Below, one piece after another: positions 34,359 through 45,959 of a DNA stretch of 64,000 nucleotides. The stretch's first letter is position 1, and the number at the start of each line of letters is the position of its first letter. Both the position numbers and the translations under genes were made by a program. The DNA is from Saccharomonospora cyanea NA-134. Lineage in GTDB: Bacteria; Actinomycetota; Actinomycetes; Mycobacteriales; Pseudonocardiaceae. The stretch lies in assembly GCF_000244975.1 (NCBI RefSeq), contig NZ_CM001440.1, positions 1,415,538-1,479,537 on the forward strand. Reading direction: 5' to 3'. A model generated the notes under the pieces. The model worked only from the letters and a program-made list of their open reading frames with translations, was not told where the DNA came from and searched no databases.

Positions 34359-35452
34359 GGCATCACTCCCGGCTGGAACCGAGGCACTCGCACGATCACC
34401 CGTGTTCCTTCACCTTCCGCGGTCTCCACGACGAGGCCGAACCACGGTCCGTACACGTTACGCAGTCTCCGGTCGACGTTCGCGAGCCCCACGCTGTCCG
34501 ACTCCCCGGTGCCGGCGAGCAGGCGTTCGGCCTTGGCCGGGTCCATCCCCGTCCCGTCGTCCTCCACGCTGATCACGCAGTCGGTGCCCTCCGCCTCCCC
34601 GAGCACGGTCACCGTGCCGCCCTCCGGCCTGCGCTCGATGCCGTGCCGTACCGCGTTCTCCACGAGCGGCTGGAGCACGAGGTAGGGGATCGACACGGGC
34701 AGGACCTCGGGCGCCACCCGCACCTGCACCCGCAGCCGCTCACCGAGGACGGCGCGCTGCAGGGCCAGGTACGTCTCGATGGCGTGGAACTCGTCCGCGA
34801 CGGTCGTGTACTCCCCGTGGCGGGCCAGGCTGTAGCGGATGTAGTCGGCGAAGTCGAGCATCAGCTCACGCGAGCGGTCGGGATCCGGGCGCACCAGCCC
34901 GGCGATGACCGTGAGGGCGTTGTAGACGAAGTGGGGGGAGATCTCCGCGCGCAGCGCGCGCAGTTCCGCCGCCGCGGCCTCCTCGGCCGACGCTTCGAGC
35001 CTGCCCCGTTCGAGCGCGGCCTCGCCGAGGCTCGCCACCTCGCGCAGCGCGGCCATCCTCGCCGTTCCGGAAACGACGAGGACTCCGGCCAGTTCGTCGT
35101 GCACGACCAGCGGCAGGGCCACCACCTCCGCCCGCCTGCACTGGCTCTCCGTGTGCAGTACGTCCTCGACCATCGCTGTGGTGTCGACGTCGGACGGCAT
35201 CGTGCCCACGGCCACGAGGTGACCGGACAGGTCGGACAGGCCCACGGCGTCGGCCGCGAGCAGGCGGCGGATGCCGCGTGCGGCCGCGCGTACCCGGGGG
35301 CCGGAGAGCCCGTCCGCGAGGTCCTCCGCCACGTGCCTCGCCGTTTCGAGGGTGGGGGCGGGGTCGCGCAGCCCGCGCGCCCGCAACGGCCATCGGCTTC
35401 GGGACGGAGTCCGGGCCGCCACGGACGCCGCCCGCCCTCCGGGCATCGACAT
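34355..35452 (-). CDS. LytS-like sensor histidine kinase with a cytosolic GAF-type sensor
   Basis: The product is 365 residues. Residues about 35-145 look like a GAF-type domain; the phosphoacceptor His174 is in ISPHFVYNALTVI, the His_kinase (LytS) motif, and the ATPase domain has PLVENAVRHGIERR (N box) and VEDDGTGMDPAKAERL (G1 box) and VGLANVDRRLRNVYG (G2). There is no 5TM LytS sensor and no transmembrane helix, so it should sense an internal ligand. GGGAGG precedes the ATG. It is the first gene of the six-gene symporter operon. Confidence 0.92.
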   Translation of the reverse strand: MSMPGGRAASVAARTPSRSRWPLRARGLRDPAPTLETARHVAEDLADGLSGPRVRAAARGIRRLLAADAVGLSDLSGHLVAVGTMPSDVDTTAMVEDVLHTESQCRRAEVVALPLVVHDELAGVLVVSGTARMAALREVASLGEAALERGRLEASAEEAAAAELRALRAEISPHFVYNALTVIAGLVRPDPDRSRELMLDFADYIRYSLARHGEYTTVADEFHAIETYLALQRAVLGERLRVQVRVAPEVLPVSIPYLVLQPLVENAVRHGIERRPEGGTVTVLGEAEGTDCVISVEDDGTGMDPAKAERLLAGTGESDSVGLANVDRRLRNVYGPWFGLVVETAEGEGTRVIVRVPRFQPGVMP

Positions 35453-35612
35453 GGGCCTCCCAGCTACGTCGGCGGTACGGGGAATCTAACGGCGTGCCGG
35501 GCATCCCGGAAGGGGTGAGTTGTGCCCCGGGGTCCGGTGAGACCGCGCGAACAGCGGTGCCAGATGGACCCGTCGTCGTTCGACAATGGTGAATGGTGGT
35601 GGTGATGGCGCC

Positions 35613-35897
35613 GTGACACTTCGCGACGACGAGCGGCGTCGGCTCGTCGAGATCGAACGCGGGCTGAGCGAGGACGATCCCCGGCTCGCCCGGCGTCTCG
35701 CGCACTTCGGTTCCGACCACCTGTCGCGGCAGGTCGTGACCTTCGTCGCGTTGTGCGCCTGCTTCGTCGTGGGGCTGGCGCTCGTGGCCGCCGGTGCGCA
35801 ACTGCGATTCTGGCCGGTCAGCGCCCTGGGCGCCGTTCTGGCCGTGGTCGTTCCGGCGGTCGTGACGTGGCGGGTGTGGTTGCGCGGGGAGGACTGA
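35613..35897 (+). CDS. DUF3040 membrane protein
   Basis: The product is 94 residues from GTG at 35613. The N-terminus VTLRDDERRRLVEIERGLSEDDPRLA is the DUF3040 signature; two transmembrane helices follow (about 42-62 and 67-87). Function unknown; common and usually monocistronic in actinobacteria. A start at 35586 is open but would add a Gly-rich tail of no similarity to the family. Confidence 0.85.
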   Translation: MTLRDDERRRLVEIERGLSEDDPRLARRLAHFGSDHLSRQVVTFVALCACFVVGLALVAAGAQLRFWPVSALGAVLAVVVPAVVTWRVWLRGED

Positions 35898-36006
35898 GGA
35901 GCCGGAGTAGGTCTTCTCGACTCCACTGATCGTGAGGTTCGGTAAGTAAAGTGACGGTCAATATGCCCGACTGTCGATCCGATCCGGAGGGGTTGACGAT
36001 ACCCGC

Positions 36007-37320
36007 ATGAGCTCCCCACCACCCGCGAAGACCAAGTTGTTCAGCCGCTCGTCCTGGGGCGAGTGGAGACGCGTGGCCGACATCCTGCGGCAGGAGACCG
36101 TCGGCGGAATCCTGCTGCTGATCGGTGCGGTCGTGGCCCTGGTGTGGGCGAACTCGCCGTGGTCGGGTGCTTACACCGCCGTGAGCGAGTTCACCATCGG
36201 CCCGCACGCCCTTCACCTGGACCTGTCGGTGTCGCAGTGGGCGGCCGACGGGTTGCTCGCCATCTTCTTCTTCGTGGTGGGTGTGGAGCTCAAACGGGAG
36301 TTCGTCGTCGGCGACCTGCGGGATCCACGCAAGGCGGCCATCCCGATCGTGGCGGCGGTCGGCGGCGTGGTGCTTCCTGCGGCCATCTACGTACTGGTGA
36401 ACCTGGGCGATACGAGCGCCCTGCGAGGTTGGGCCATCCCGACCGCCACGGACATCGCCTTCGCTGTCGCGGTCCTCGCGGTGGTCGGGCGGTTCCTGCC
36501 GTCGGCGCTACGGATGTTCCTGCTGACGCTGGCCGTGGTCGACGACCTCATCGCCATCTGCATCATCGCGGTGTTCTACACGGAGGAGCTGTCGGTGGTA
36601 CCGCTGCTCCTGGCGCTCGTCCCGCTGGGTCTGTTCACCCTGCTGGTGCAGCGCCGGGTGCGGTCGTGGTGGCTGCTCATCCCGCTCGGCGTGGTGGCCT
36701 GGGCGCTCGTCCACGCCTCGGGCATCCACGCGACGGTGGCGGGTGTGCTGCTCGGGTTCGCGGTGCCCGCGCTCAGGCGTGAGGGTGAGGCCGTGTCGAT
36801 GGCCGAGCACTTCGAACACCGCTGGCGGCCCGTGTCGGCCGGCGTCGCGGTGCCGATCTTCGCGTTGTTCGCCGCGGGCGTGGCCTTCGGCGGTCTCGAC
36901 GGGCTGGTCTCGGCGCTGAGCGATCCCGTGGCCCTCGGCATCATGGCCGGTCTGCTGCTCGGTAAGGCCGTCGGCATCTTCGGCACCACGTTCCTCATGA
37001 GCCGGTTCACCAAGGCCGAACTGGACAGTGACGTGGCGTGGGTGGACGTGTTCGGCGTCGCCGTCCTGGCCGGCATCGGGTTCACCGTGTCCCTGCTCGT
37101 GGGGGAGCTGTCGTTCGCCTCGGGCGACGAGCGCGGCGAGGTCGTGAAGATCGCCGTGTTGTGCGGTTCGCTGCTGTCCGCGCTCATCGCGGCGGTGGTG
37201 CTGCGCCTGCGCAACCGGCACTACCGCAAGGTCCACGAGAAGGAGACCGAAGACGCCGACCGCGACGGTGTCCCCGACATCTACCAGGGCCGCCACTCGA
37301 GCGAAGACCCGCTCGGCTGA
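36007..37320 (+). CDS. nhaA: Na+/H+ antiporter NhaA
   Basis: The product is 437 residues with 11-12 transmembrane helices. [23 protein letters not shown] at the N-terminus, [18 protein letters not shown] and the paired aspartates in [20 protein letters not shown] are the NhaA hallmarks; the aspartates bind and exchange the ions. [18 protein letters not shown] is the unwound helix 4 region. It expels sodium in exchange for protons. The C-terminal 50 residues are charged and cytoplasmic. Transcribed toward tig but with its own 140-base gap. Confidence 0.95.
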   Translation: MSSPPPAKTKLFSRSSWGEWRRVADILRQETVGGILLLIGAVVALVWANSPWSGAYTAVSEFTIGPHALHLDLSVSQWAADGLLAIFFFVVGVELKREFVVGDLRDPRKAAIPIVAAVGGVVLPAAIYVLVNLGDTSALRGWAIPTATDIAFAVAVLAVVGRFLPSALRMFLLTLAVVDDLIAICIIAVFYTEELSVVPLLLALVPLGLFTLLVQRRVRSWWLLIPLGVVAWALVHASGIHATVAGVLLGFAVPALRREGEAVSMAEHFEHRWRPVSAGVAVPIFALFAAGVAFGGLDGLVSALSDPVALGIMAGLLLGKAVGIFGTTFLMSRFTKAELDSDVAWVDVFGVAVLAGIGFTVSLLVGELSFASGDERGEVVKIAVLCGSLLSALIAAVVLRLRNRHYRKVHEKETEDADRDGVPDIYQGRHSSEDPLG

Positions 37321-37464
37321 GGTGTCCCGCACGCTCACCCGGGTGCGGACCCGCACCACGGGGGGGTGCGGTCGGTGGCCTAGACTCGGACATCCGGTCC
37401 CTGCTTGGCCTGCGGTCGCTGGACCGGTTACCGATACCGATACAGTCCCGGCGAGGAGATAACG

Positions 37465-38928
37465 TTGAAGAGCACCGTCGAGCAGCTGAGCCCGACGCGC
37501 GTGAAGATCAATGTCGAGGTGCCGTTCGACGAGCTCAAACCGAACTTCGACCGCGCCTACCGGAAGATCGCTCAGCAGGTTCGGATCCCAGGTTTTCGTC
37601 CCGGCAAGGCCCCGGCTCGCGTACTCGAGAGCCGCATCGGCCGCGCCCCGGTGCTCGAAGAGGTCGTCAACGAGGCCATCCCCGCGAAGTACCTCGAGGC
37701 AGTGCGCAGCGGCGAGGTTCGCACGCTGGGGCAGCCCGAATTCGAGGTGACCAAGCTCGAGGACCGCGAGGTGCTCGAGTTCAGCGCCGAGGTGGACGTC
37801 CGTCCTGAGATCACCCTTCCCGACCTCGACGACCTCACGGTCAGCGTGGACGACGTGGAGCTCGACGACGCGGAGGTCGACGAGCAGCTCGACCAGCTGC
37901 GCGCCCGGTTCGGCACGCTGACAGGCGTCGACCGGCCCGCCGAGAACGGCGACTTCGTCTCGATCGACCTTTCGGCCACCGTCGACGGTGAAGAGGTGCC
38001 CGACGCCGCCACCACCGGCCTGTCCTACGAGATCGGCTCCGGCCAGCTCGTCGAGGGCATCGACGACGCCATCATCGGCGCGAGCGAGGGTGAGACCAGG
38101 ACCTTCACCACCAAGCTCGTGGCGGGCGAGTACGCGGGCAGGGACGCCGAGGTCGCCGTGAAGGTGAACTCGATCAAGCAGCGTGAGCTGCCCGAGGCCG
38201 ACGACGAGTTCGCTCAGCTCGCCAGCGAGTTCGACACGCTCGACGAGCTGAAGGCCGACCTGCGCGAGCGGCTGCTGCGTATGAAGCGTGTCCAGCAGGG
38301 CGTGCAGGCGAGGGACAAGGTTCTCGACGAGTTGCTGGAGCGCGTCGAGGTGCCGCTGCCGGAGAAGGTCCTCGAGGCCGAGATCTCCAACCGCAAGCAC
38401 GACGCCATCCACCCGTTCGACCACGACGAGGAGGCGTTCAAGCGCTCGCTGGAGGAGCAGGGCGGCAACCCCGAGGAGTGGGAGACCGAGGTTCGCGCCG
38501 AAGCCGAGAAGGCGGTGCGCACCCAACTCCTGCTCGACGCCCTCGCCGACGAGCGCGACCTCTCGGTGAGCGACTCCGAACTCACCGAGCGCATCATCTA
38601 CCAGGCCCAGCGCTTCGGTATGAACCCGGACGAGTACGTGCGGAGGGCACAGGAGGCCGGCCAGCTCGGCGCGATCTACGCGGACGTGCGGCGCGGTAAG
38701 GCGCTCGCCAACGTGGTGCGCCAGGTGACGGTCACCGACGCTTCCGGTGAGGCCCTCGACCTCGGTGAGCTGTTCGGCCCCGACGAGGCCGAGGAGGCCG
38801 GCCAGGCTGCGGACTCGGCGCAGGGCGACGAGACTGCCGCTGGGGAAGGGTCGAGTGAGGACAGTGCGTCGACGGGCTCGGAGGCCTCGAACGTCTCGGA
38901 CGAGGCGGCTTCGACGCCTGACCGGTGA
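37465..38928 (+). CDS. tig: trigger factor (ribosome-associated chaperone, peptidyl-prolyl isomerase)
   Basis: The product is 487 residues. The ribosome-binding domain contains [17 protein letters not shown] (the GFRxGxxP signature) near residue 45. The FKBP-type isomerase domain spans about 160-245 ([37 protein letters not shown]). The helical C-domain extends to about 430, after which comes an acidic, Ser/Glu-rich tail ([20 protein letters not shown]) typical of actinobacterial trigger factors. TTG at 37465 has GAGGAG six bases upstream. It heads the tig-clpP1-clpP2-clpX arrangement (Rv2462c-Rv2457c). Confidence 0.96.
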   Translation: MKSTVEQLSPTRVKINVEVPFDELKPNFDRAYRKIAQQVRIPGFRPGKAPARVLESRIGRAPVLEEVVNEAIPAKYLEAVRSGEVRTLGQPEFEVTKLEDREVLEFSAEVDVRPEITLPDLDDLTVSVDDVELDDAEVDEQLDQLRARFGTLTGVDRPAENGDFVSIDLSATVDGEEVPDAATTGLSYEIGSGQLVEGIDDAIIGASEGETRTFTTKLVAGEYAGRDAEVAVKVNSIKQRELPEADDEFAQLASEFDTLDELKADLRERLLRMKRVQQGVQARDKVLDELLERVEVPLPEKVLEAEISNRKHDAIHPFDHDEEAFKRSLEEQGGNPEEWETEVRAEAEKAVRTQLLLDALADERDLSVSDSELTERIIYQAQRFGMNPDEYVRRAQEAGQLGAIYADVRRGKALANVVRQVTVTDASGEALDLGELFGPDEAEEAGQAADSAQGDETAAGEGSSEDSASTGSEASNVSDEAASTPDR

Positions 38929-38947
38929 CCTTTTCTCATGCTCTGAG

Positions 38948-38989
38948 CGAACTCGGGCGGTGTCAGGACTCCTGCGCCGCCCGAGTTCG
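38948..38989 (+). terminator. terminator hairpin after tig
   Basis: A 13-bp perfect stem (38948-38960 with 38977-38989) lies between tig and clpP1, followed by TTAG, so clpP1 probably has its own promoter. Confidence 0.75.
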
Positions 38990-39036
38990 TTAGGGTCGGT
39001 GTCAAGATCTTCGAACTCCCGAAAAGGCAGGCAGAC

Positions 39037-39642
39037 GTGACGCAGCACATGCCCGAGGGGCGGACCGGCACCGCCGGGCTCAACCTGACCGACTCGGTGT
39101 ACGAGCGGTTGCTCCAGGAGCGCATCGTCGTGCTCGGCTCCGAGGTGAACGACGAGGTCGCCAACCGCATCACCGCGCAGCTGTTGTTGCTGGCCGCGGA
39201 GGACCCGCAGGCGGACATCCGCTTCTACATCAACTCGCCGGGTGGGTCGGTGACCGCCGGCTTCGCCATCTACGACACGATGCAGCTCATCGAGCCCGAC
39301 GTCGCCACCTACGCGATGGGGCTCGCGGCCTCGATGGGTCAGTTCCTTCTGTCGTCGGGGACGCCGGGCAAGCGCTACGCTTTGCAGCACGCGCGCATCC
39401 TCATGCACCAGCCGTCGGCGGGTGTCGGCGGTACTGCCTCCGACATCGCCATCCAGGCCGAGGTCTTCAGCAAGTGGAAGTACGAGCTCGCACGTATCAC
39501 CGCCGAGCAGACCGGCCAGACGGTGGAGCAGATCATCGCCGACGGTGACCGCGACCGGTGGTTCACCGCGACCGAGGCCAAGGACTACGGCTTCGTCGAC
39601 CAAGTCCTCACCCGTGAAAACCCGACCCCGAACGCCAACTGA
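39037..39642 (+). CDS. clpP1: ATP-dependent Clp protease proteolytic subunit 1
   Basis: The product is 201 residues. Catalytic serine Ser99 is in [14 protein letters not shown] and histidine His124 in ILMHQPSAG; the Asp lies in the later [11 protein letters not shown] region. [19 protein letters not shown] is the oxyanion-side strand. In mycobacteria ClpP1 and ClpP2 form a mixed tetradecamer that is active only together and with ClpX or ClpC1. The linkage with clpP2 23 bases later supports the same assembly here. GTG at 39037; an ATG four codons later is possible. Confidence 0.96.
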   Translation: MTQHMPEGRTGTAGLNLTDSVYERLLQERIVVLGSEVNDEVANRITAQLLLLAAEDPQADIRFYINSPGGSVTAGFAIYDTMQLIEPDVATYAMGLAASMGQFLLSSGTPGKRYALQHARILMHQPSAGVGGTASDIAIQAEVFSKWKYELARITAEQTGQTVEQIIADGDRDRWFTATEAKDYGFVDQVLTRENPTPNAN

Positions 39643-39665
39643 CCGGGCAGGGTAGGAGGAGAATC

Positions 39666-40292
39666 ATGAACGGTTTCCAACTTCCACAGTCCCGGTACAT
39701 CCTGCCGTCGTACGTGGAGCGCACCAGCTACGGGATGAAGGAGTCGAACCCGTACAACAAGCTCTACGAAGAGCGGCAGATCATGCTGGGAGTCCAGGTC
39801 GACGACGCCTCGGCCAACGACGTGATGGCCCAGCTGCTCCACCTGGAGCACGAGGACCCGGACCGCGACATCATCCTCTACATCAACTCGCCGGGTGGCT
39901 CGTTCACCGCGTTGATGGCGATCTACGACACGATGCAGTACGTGCGTCCGGACATCCAGACGGTGTGCCTCGGTCAGGCCGCGTCGGCCGCGGCCGTGCT
40001 GCTGGCGGCGGGCACGAAGGGCAAGCGGCTGGCGCTGCCCAACTCGCGCGTGCTGATCCACCAGCCCGCCACGGAGGGCGCGTACGGGCAGGTGTCGGAC
40101 CTGGAGATCCAGGCCGCCGAGATCCAGCGGGTGCGTCGCCTGATGGAGAACACCCTGGCGAAGCACACGAACAAGTCGGCGGACGAGGTCCGGGCCGACA
40201 TCGAGCGTGACAAGATCCTCACGCCCGAGGAGGCCAAGGAGTACGGCATCATCGACCAGGTGCTGGAGTACCGCAAGGCGTCGCAGGACTGA
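39666..40292 (+). CDS. clpP2: ATP-dependent Clp protease proteolytic subunit 2
   Basis: The product is 208 residues. Ser107 in [15 protein letters not shown] and His132 in [10 protein letters not shown] form the active site with an Asp near 181. The ASAAA segment in place of ASMGA is the ClpP2 mark in actinobacteria. A strong AGGAGG (39655-39660) precedes the ATG. Co-transcribed with clpP1. Confidence 0.96.
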   Translation: MNGFQLPQSRYILPSYVERTSYGMKESNPYNKLYEERQIMLGVQVDDASANDVMAQLLHLEHEDPDRDIILYINSPGGSFTALMAIYDTMQYVRPDIQTVCLGQAASAAAVLLAAGTKGKRLALPNSRVLIHQPATEGAYGQVSDLEIQAAEIQRVRRLMENTLAKHTNKSADEVRADIERDKILTPEEAKEYGIIDQVLEYRKASQD

Positions 40293-40304
40293 CGGCGATG
40301 GGGG

Positions 40305-40349
40305 AACGGGCGGCGTGTCGGCGTTTCCGTCGGAGGGCCGCCGCCCGTT
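40305..40349 (+). terminator. terminator hairpin after clpP2
   Basis: An 11-bp perfect stem (40305-40315 with 40339-40349) separates clpP2 from clpX, indicating an independent clpX promoter in the following 130 bases. Confidence 0.7.
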
Positions 40350-40482
40350 TCCCGCATTAGGCTGGACCTGCCGGGCGCCCGATCGCTGGTAATTCTCCCG
40401 CGAGGCGCGCGGGGCGGGTACCGTCAGTGGCAACGCAGGACAGAGGTGTCATCGACACCGGGAGGGGACGAGGTCAGCGGTC

Positions 40483-41772
<1,290 letters not shown>

Positions 41773-41797
41773 CAGCTGACCGCTACTCTCGGTACCC

Positions 41798-42151
41798 ATG
41801 ACAGTTACACCGCCGAAGTCTCCGCCTGTACCGGGTGGCGACCAGGACGTCGACTTCGACGAACTGGCCCACAAGCTCGTCGTGGTCGTGGGGTTGCGCC
41901 GCCTCGGGGTGCACCTGGCTCTCGTGGTCACGCTCGGTGTCCTGGCCGCCGTGTGCCTGCTGGCCACCGTCACGCGCGCTTCGGCCGCGCCCCTCATTCC
42001 TCTGGCGGGGCTCGCTGCCGCGGGGTTGGCCGCCTGGCGGGCCCGGACGGCGCAGACCGACCGGCAACTCGTGACGTACGTGGCGTGGTACACCATCGCC
42101 GTCGCGGTGGCGCTGTGGTCCATGTCGTACGTCGTCCGTACCTTCGTCTGA
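41798..42151 (+). CDS. small membrane protein, conserved hypothetical
   Basis: The product is 117 residues. After a Pro-rich cytoplasmic N-terminus and a helix (DFDELAHKLVVVVGLRRLGVH), two close hydrophobic segments (about 38-58 and 65-80) and one more at about 93-112 follow. No known domain. It begins 25 bases after clpX on the same strand and so may be co-transcribed. Confidence 0.7.
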   Translation: MTVTPPKSPPVPGGDQDVDFDELAHKLVVVVGLRRLGVHLALVVTLGVLAAVCLLATVTRASAAPLIPLAGLAAAGLAAWRARTAQTDRQLVTYVAWYTIAVAVALWSMSYVVRTFV

Positions 42152-42216
42152 AGGGTTTACGAGAAGCCCACTCCGGATAGCCCGCAACCAGTCAGAAGTG
42201 TGACGGCAGGGGACCG

Positions 42217-43164
42217 GTGGTGACGACAGGGTCGCGCGCAGCCGAGGGAACGTTCTCCCATCGGGCGCTTTTCTACCGGGACGAGATCGGCTACGTGTCG
42301 AGTACCGTCCCGTTCGTTCTCGACGGGCTCGACAGGGGAGAGCCCGTGGTGGTGGCGGTGCCCGCGCGGCGGCTACGTCGGTTGGAGGACGCGCTCGGAG
42401 CTGCCGCAGAGAAGGTGCGCCTGGTCGACATCGAGGAGCTCGGTCGTAATCCCGGTCGGATCATCCCGGCCCTGCACACCTTCCTCGACGAGCACCCGTC
42501 GGGCCCCGCTCGTGTGATCGGCGAACCCGTGTGGTCCGGGCGGGCCGAAGAGGAGTACCCGGCGTGCGTGCAGCACGAGGCGATGGTGAACCTGGCGTTC
42601 GTCTGCCGGCCGGCGACGTTCATGTGTCCCTACGACGTGGACGCTCTCGGGCCCGGCGTGGTGCGGGACGCCGAGGCCACCCATCCGTTGCTCATGGAAG
42701 CCGACGCGGGCGGCGACGGTGCGCGGCCGAGTCCGCGCTACTCGCCCGAACTGGCGTACGACCGCTACAACGAGCCGTTGTCGGCCCCGCCGGAGGCGTT
42801 CGTGGTCCCGTTCGACGTCGAGACCCTGTCGAAGGCACGTCGCGTCGCCACGGAGTTCGCGGCCCGCGCAGGTATCGAGGGGGACAGGCTCGACGACGTC
42901 GCGCTCGCCGTGGGTGAGGTGTGTGCCAACAGCGTCCGGCACGGAGGTGGCCACGGCGAGCTCGCGGTGTGGGGGAACGGTGACGGCGTGGTCTGCCAGG
43001 TCTCGGACGAGGGCAGGCTCACCGACCGGCTCGCCGGCCGCAGGCCGGTGTCGAAATACCGGCACGGGGGACGAGGCCTGTTCCTCGTGAACCAGGTCGC
43101 CGACCTCGTCCGTACGCACGTCGCTCCCGACGGGCTGACCACGCACATCCACGTGCGCCGCTGA
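42217..43164 (+). CDS. MEDS-domain / HATPase regulator (RsbW-like anti-sigma kinase)
   Basis: The product is 315 residues. Residues about 14-165 form the MEDS domain (SHRALFYRDEIGYVSSTVPFVLDGLDRGEPVVVAV). The C-terminal domain (about 195-315) is a GHKL ATPase of the RsbW type: GEVCANSVRHGGG supplies the N box and GRGLFLVNQVADLV the G2 box. No His-phosphoacceptor domain is present, so it acts as an anti-sigma or serine kinase rather than a classical histidine kinase. MEDS domains are thought to sense small ligands. No cognate sigma or anti-anti-sigma gene is adjacent. Confidence 0.88.
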   Translation: MVTTGSRAAEGTFSHRALFYRDEIGYVSSTVPFVLDGLDRGEPVVVAVPARRLRRLEDALGAAAEKVRLVDIEELGRNPGRIIPALHTFLDEHPSGPARVIGEPVWSGRAEEEYPACVQHEAMVNLAFVCRPATFMCPYDVDALGPGVVRDAEATHPLLMEADAGGDGARPSPRYSPELAYDRYNEPLSAPPEAFVVPFDVETLSKARRVATEFAARAGIEGDRLDDVALAVGEVCANSVRHGGGHGELAVWGNGDGVVCQVSDEGRLTDRLAGRRPVSKYRHGGRGLFLVNQVADLVRTHVAPDGLTTHIHVRR

Positions 43165-43168
43165 GGCA

Positions 43169-44074
43169 CTAGACCCGGCGCTGCGGCCTGCCGGGCGCGT
43201 ACCGCCCGAGGAAGCGCAGCAGCCCCGGCACAGTGGTGCGGAAGTACGAACCATCGTGGTCGCCCGGGTCGATGTCGGCGACCTCGGGATCGGCTCGGCG
43301 AATGAACGCGCGCACCCCGTCGATGAACGGGTCGTCGCTGCCGCACCAGACTCCCGTGGGAATGCCGCGTGTGGCGTGGACGTTCGCCAGGGGGTCCATG
43401 GAACGCCACTCCGCCTTGCTGCGCCAGGCGTTGCGCTCGCGCATCCTCTGCCACGACATGAAGGCCGGGGCGATGGCACCGACGGCGCGCACGGGTTGTC
43501 GCCGTTCGGACCGGCGGCGCGCGTAGAGCAACGCACCGAAACCACCCATCGACGTTCCCACCACGGCGAACGGAAGACCGCGCCGGTCGGCCAGTCCGCG
43601 TTCCCGCAACCAGGCGGGCACCTCCTCCAGCAGCATGGCCATGGGGTCGTCCCCGTGGTGGTACTCGTGCCAGTAGGTGTTGCCCCCGTCCACGGCTACG
43701 AACCCGAACGGGGGGATCCGTCCTTCGTTCACGGCCTCGACGAGCCCGGGCACCAGGCCGGGCGGGCCCGCGCGGCGGGCTGTGCCGTTGCGCCCGTGCA
43801 ACAACAGCACCATCGGCAGGCCGGGCGGCGGCTGCCGTCGGGGCAGTTTGTAGATGACATCGACGCTCTCACCCCGATGCCGCGAGTAGCGCCGTTCGAC
43901 GACCACCGCACCGTCGTAGTGCATCGAGCGCGTCGTCGACGACGCTCCGCACAACGAGGTGATCCCGAGCGTCGTGACGGCGGTGGCGCCCAGCAGGACC
44001 GACCGCCTGCTGGTCCATCGTCGGCCGTCGCCCGTCCCCAACACCTCTGCCCCCAGGTAGTGCCTTGGCCTCAC
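43169..44074 (-). CDS. exported alpha/beta-hydrolase esterase (Tat-type signal)
   Basis: The product is 301 residues. TSRRSVLLGATAVTTLG near residue 20 is a twin-arginine-like signal. VLLLHGRNGT forms the oxyanion region, the nucleophile is Ser in GTSMGGFGAL, Asp is in WCGSDDPFIDG, and His in DPGDHDGSYF. This is the esterase family of PHB depolymerase or mycolyltransferase-like fold. GTG at 44074 has GAGGACGG three bases upstream. It follows fdhD by 9 bases on the same strand, so they share a transcript. Confidence 0.85.
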   Translation of the reverse strand: MRPRHYLGAEVLGTGDGRRWTSRRSVLLGATAVTTLGITSLCGASSTTRSMHYDGAVVVERRYSRHRGESVDVIYKLPRRQPPPGLPMVLLLHGRNGTARRAGPPGLVPGLVEAVNEGRIPPFGFVAVDGGNTYWHEYHHGDDPMAMLLEEVPAWLRERGLADRRGLPFAVVGTSMGGFGALLYARRRSERRQPVRAVGAIAPAFMSWQRMRERNAWRSKAEWRSMDPLANVHATRGIPTGVWCGSDDPFIDGVRAFIRRADPEVADIDPGDHDGSYFRTTVPGLLRFLGRYAPGRPQRRV

Positions 44075-44083
44075 GGACCGTCC

Positions 44084-44902
44084 TCATGCGATTGCGTTTC
44101 CGGTATACAGGTTCATGCTTTCGCCGCGCAGGAAGCCCACCAGCGTCATGCCGCACTCCTCGGCCAGTTCGACGGCCAGTGAGGACGGAGCCGACACAGC
44201 GGCGACGAGGGAGATACCCGCCATGGCCGCTTTCTGAACTAACTCGAACGAGGCACGACCGGACAGCAGCAGCCCGAGGTCGTGTGCGGGCACCCGGTCC
44301 TGCTGGATGGCCCAGCCGAGCACCTTGTCCACCGCGTTGTGCCTGCCGACGTCCTCCCGCACCGCGAGCACGGTGCCGTCCGAGGTGAACAGTCCCGCCC
44401 CGTGCAGGCCGCCGGTGGCGGCGAACACGCGTTGCCGTTCCCGCAGCGAGTCCGGCAGGGTCGTCAGCAGGTCCGCCTCGATCGTGAACGAGGCGCCTGC
44501 CGGGTGGAACCGGCTCTTGAGCCGAACGGCGTCCAGCGCCGCCTTGCCGCACACCCCGCACGACGACGTGGTGTAGAAGTTGCGCTGCACGCCGACGTCG
44601 GGCATCGGCACGCCCTCGGCCAGTCGCAGGTCGAGCACGTTGTACGTGTTGCGCCCGGAGTCGTCCACGCTGTCGCAGTACCGCGCCAGCACGACGTCCT
44701 CCCGGTGACCGATGACGCCTTCGGACAGCAGGAAGCCGTGGGCGAGTTCGACGTCGTGGCCCGGGGTGCGCATGGTGACCGCCAGCGGCGTGCCCGAGAG
44801 GCGGATCTCCAGCGGTTCCTCGGCCGCGAGCGTGTCGGGCCGTCGCCGCTCGCCGTGCGGTGTCAACTTGCGCACGGGCCTGCGTACGGTCACTCGGCCC
44901 AC
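44084..44902 (-). CDS. fdhD: formate dehydrogenase accessory sulphurtransferase FdhD
   Basis: The product is 272 residues from GTG at 44902. FdhD passes sulphur from a cysteine desulphurase to the molybdenum cofactor of formate dehydrogenase. The conserved CxxC sulphur-carrying loop is in [13 protein letters not shown] near residue 120. TEEPLEIR-type [15 protein letters not shown] at the N-terminus, [15 protein letters not shown] and [15 protein letters not shown] are diagnostic. The frame extends upstream to an ATG at 44950, which is possible. No formate dehydrogenase gene lies in this window. Confidence 0.93.
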   Translation of the reverse strand: MGRVTVRRPVRKLTPHGERRRPDTLAAEEPLEIRLSGTPLAVTMRTPGHDVELAHGFLLSEGVIGHREDVVLARYCDSVDDSGRNTYNVLDLRLAEGVPMPDVGVQRNFYTTSSCGVCGKAALDAVRLKSRFHPAGASFTIEADLLTTLPDSLRERQRVFAATGGLHGAGLFTSDGTVLAVREDVGRHNAVDKVLGWAIQQDRVPAHDLGLLLSGRASFELVQKAAMAGISLVAAVSAPSSLAVELAEECGMTLVGFLRGESMNLYTGNAIA

Positions 44903-45080
44903 CGGGCACCACTCCCTCGCCTCTCGTGCGAACCGGGTCGGCAGTTCCATGATGGCGCGTTTCGCGACGGGCTCGCACGTGCGGGAGCCATGGGAGCTCG
45001 CCACTGTGGAGTCACGTTCCGGGGCGCGAGCGCGTCGAAGGGGCAACGCTGTTGACCGCCCGATCACGAAAGGTGCCGCG

Positions 45081-45959
45081 GTGACGCCTGCCCGACTCGA
45101 ACTCTTCGAATCATGTCGACCTCAGCTGCTGTGCATGGCATTCCGGATCACGGGCTCCGATCCCGACGCCGAGGACGTCGTCCAGGAGGCGTGGATCCGC
45201 TACGAGCGCGCCGACGCGCGCGGGCTCCACAATCCCGCGGCCTGGCTGACGACGGTGACGACCCGGCTGTGTCTCGACCTGCTCCGCAAGCGGCGGGAGG
45301 TGCCCTGGCAGCCGGGGGACCTCCCGCCCACTGACGAGGAGTGGGAACCGGGGGAGGTGGTCGAGCTCGCGGACGAGGTGACAGCGGCTTTGGTCGTGGT
45401 TGTGCGGGAACTGACGCCGCCGCAGCGGGTCGCGCTCGTGCTGCACGAGGTGTTCGGCATGTCGTTCGGCGAGGTGGCCGCCGTCCTCGGCACCACGACC
45501 GGATCGGCGCGGAAACTGGCCAGCCGCGCCAGGGAGCGCCTCCGGCGTCGCGGCCCGAAGCCACGGCAGGCCCCGGCCGAGAGCGCCCGGAAGGTCGTGG
45601 AGGCTTTCCTGCGCGCCGCTCAGGACGGCGACATGGACGCTCTGGCGACGGTCCTGGACCCGGACGTCGTCCGGACGGCCGACCCACAGGCACTGGCCCC
45701 GGGGATGCCGCAGTTGGTCCGTGGTGCCGGGGCTGTGGTGGAGGAGACGCGGTCGCTGAGAGCGAACGCGAGACGGGCCCGGGTCGCCACCGTCGGCGGC
45801 CGTCCGGCGATCGTGGTCGTGTCGGACGGCGCTGTGCGATCCGTGCTGCTGTTCCACGTCGAGGGAGGCCGTGTCGTGCGCTACGACGTCATGGCCGATC
45901 CGCGACGACTGGCGTTGCTGGAGGTCTACCCGGTCTCAGGCGAGGGGGCTCGGTCGTGA
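45081..45959 (+). CDS. sigJ: ECF sigma factor, SigJ/ECF41-like, with SnoaL-type C-terminal domain
   Basis: The product is 292 residues. Sigma-2 is at 5-72 ([25 protein letters not shown]), sigma-4 at about 105-158 ([41 protein letters not shown]), and a SnoaL-like domain of about 115 residues follows ([26 protein letters not shown]). Such ECF41 factors carry their own C-terminal modulator instead of an anti-sigma factor. GTG start with AAAGG upstream. The stop overlaps the DoxX-like gene start (GTGA), and the fdhD gene is divergent. Confidence 0.9.
   Translation: MTPARLELFESCRPQLLCMAFRITGSDPDAEDVVQEAWIRYERADARGLHNPAAWLTTVTTRLCLDLLRKRREVPWQPGDLPPTDEEWEPGEVVELADEVTAALVVVVRELTPPQRVALVLHEVFGMSFGEVAAVLGTTTGSARKLASRARERLRRRGPKPRQAPAESARKVVEAFLRAAQDGDMDALATVLDPDVVRTADPQALAPGMPQLVRGAGAVVEETRSLRANARRARVATVGGRPAIVVVSDGAVRSVLLFHVEGGRVVRYDVMADPRRLALLEVYPVSGEGARS

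Noticed and set aside
36508-39603. 1031-codon antisense frame across nhaA, tig and clpP1
   Set aside because: It mirrors three well-recognised genes; long antisense frames are expected at this GC content.
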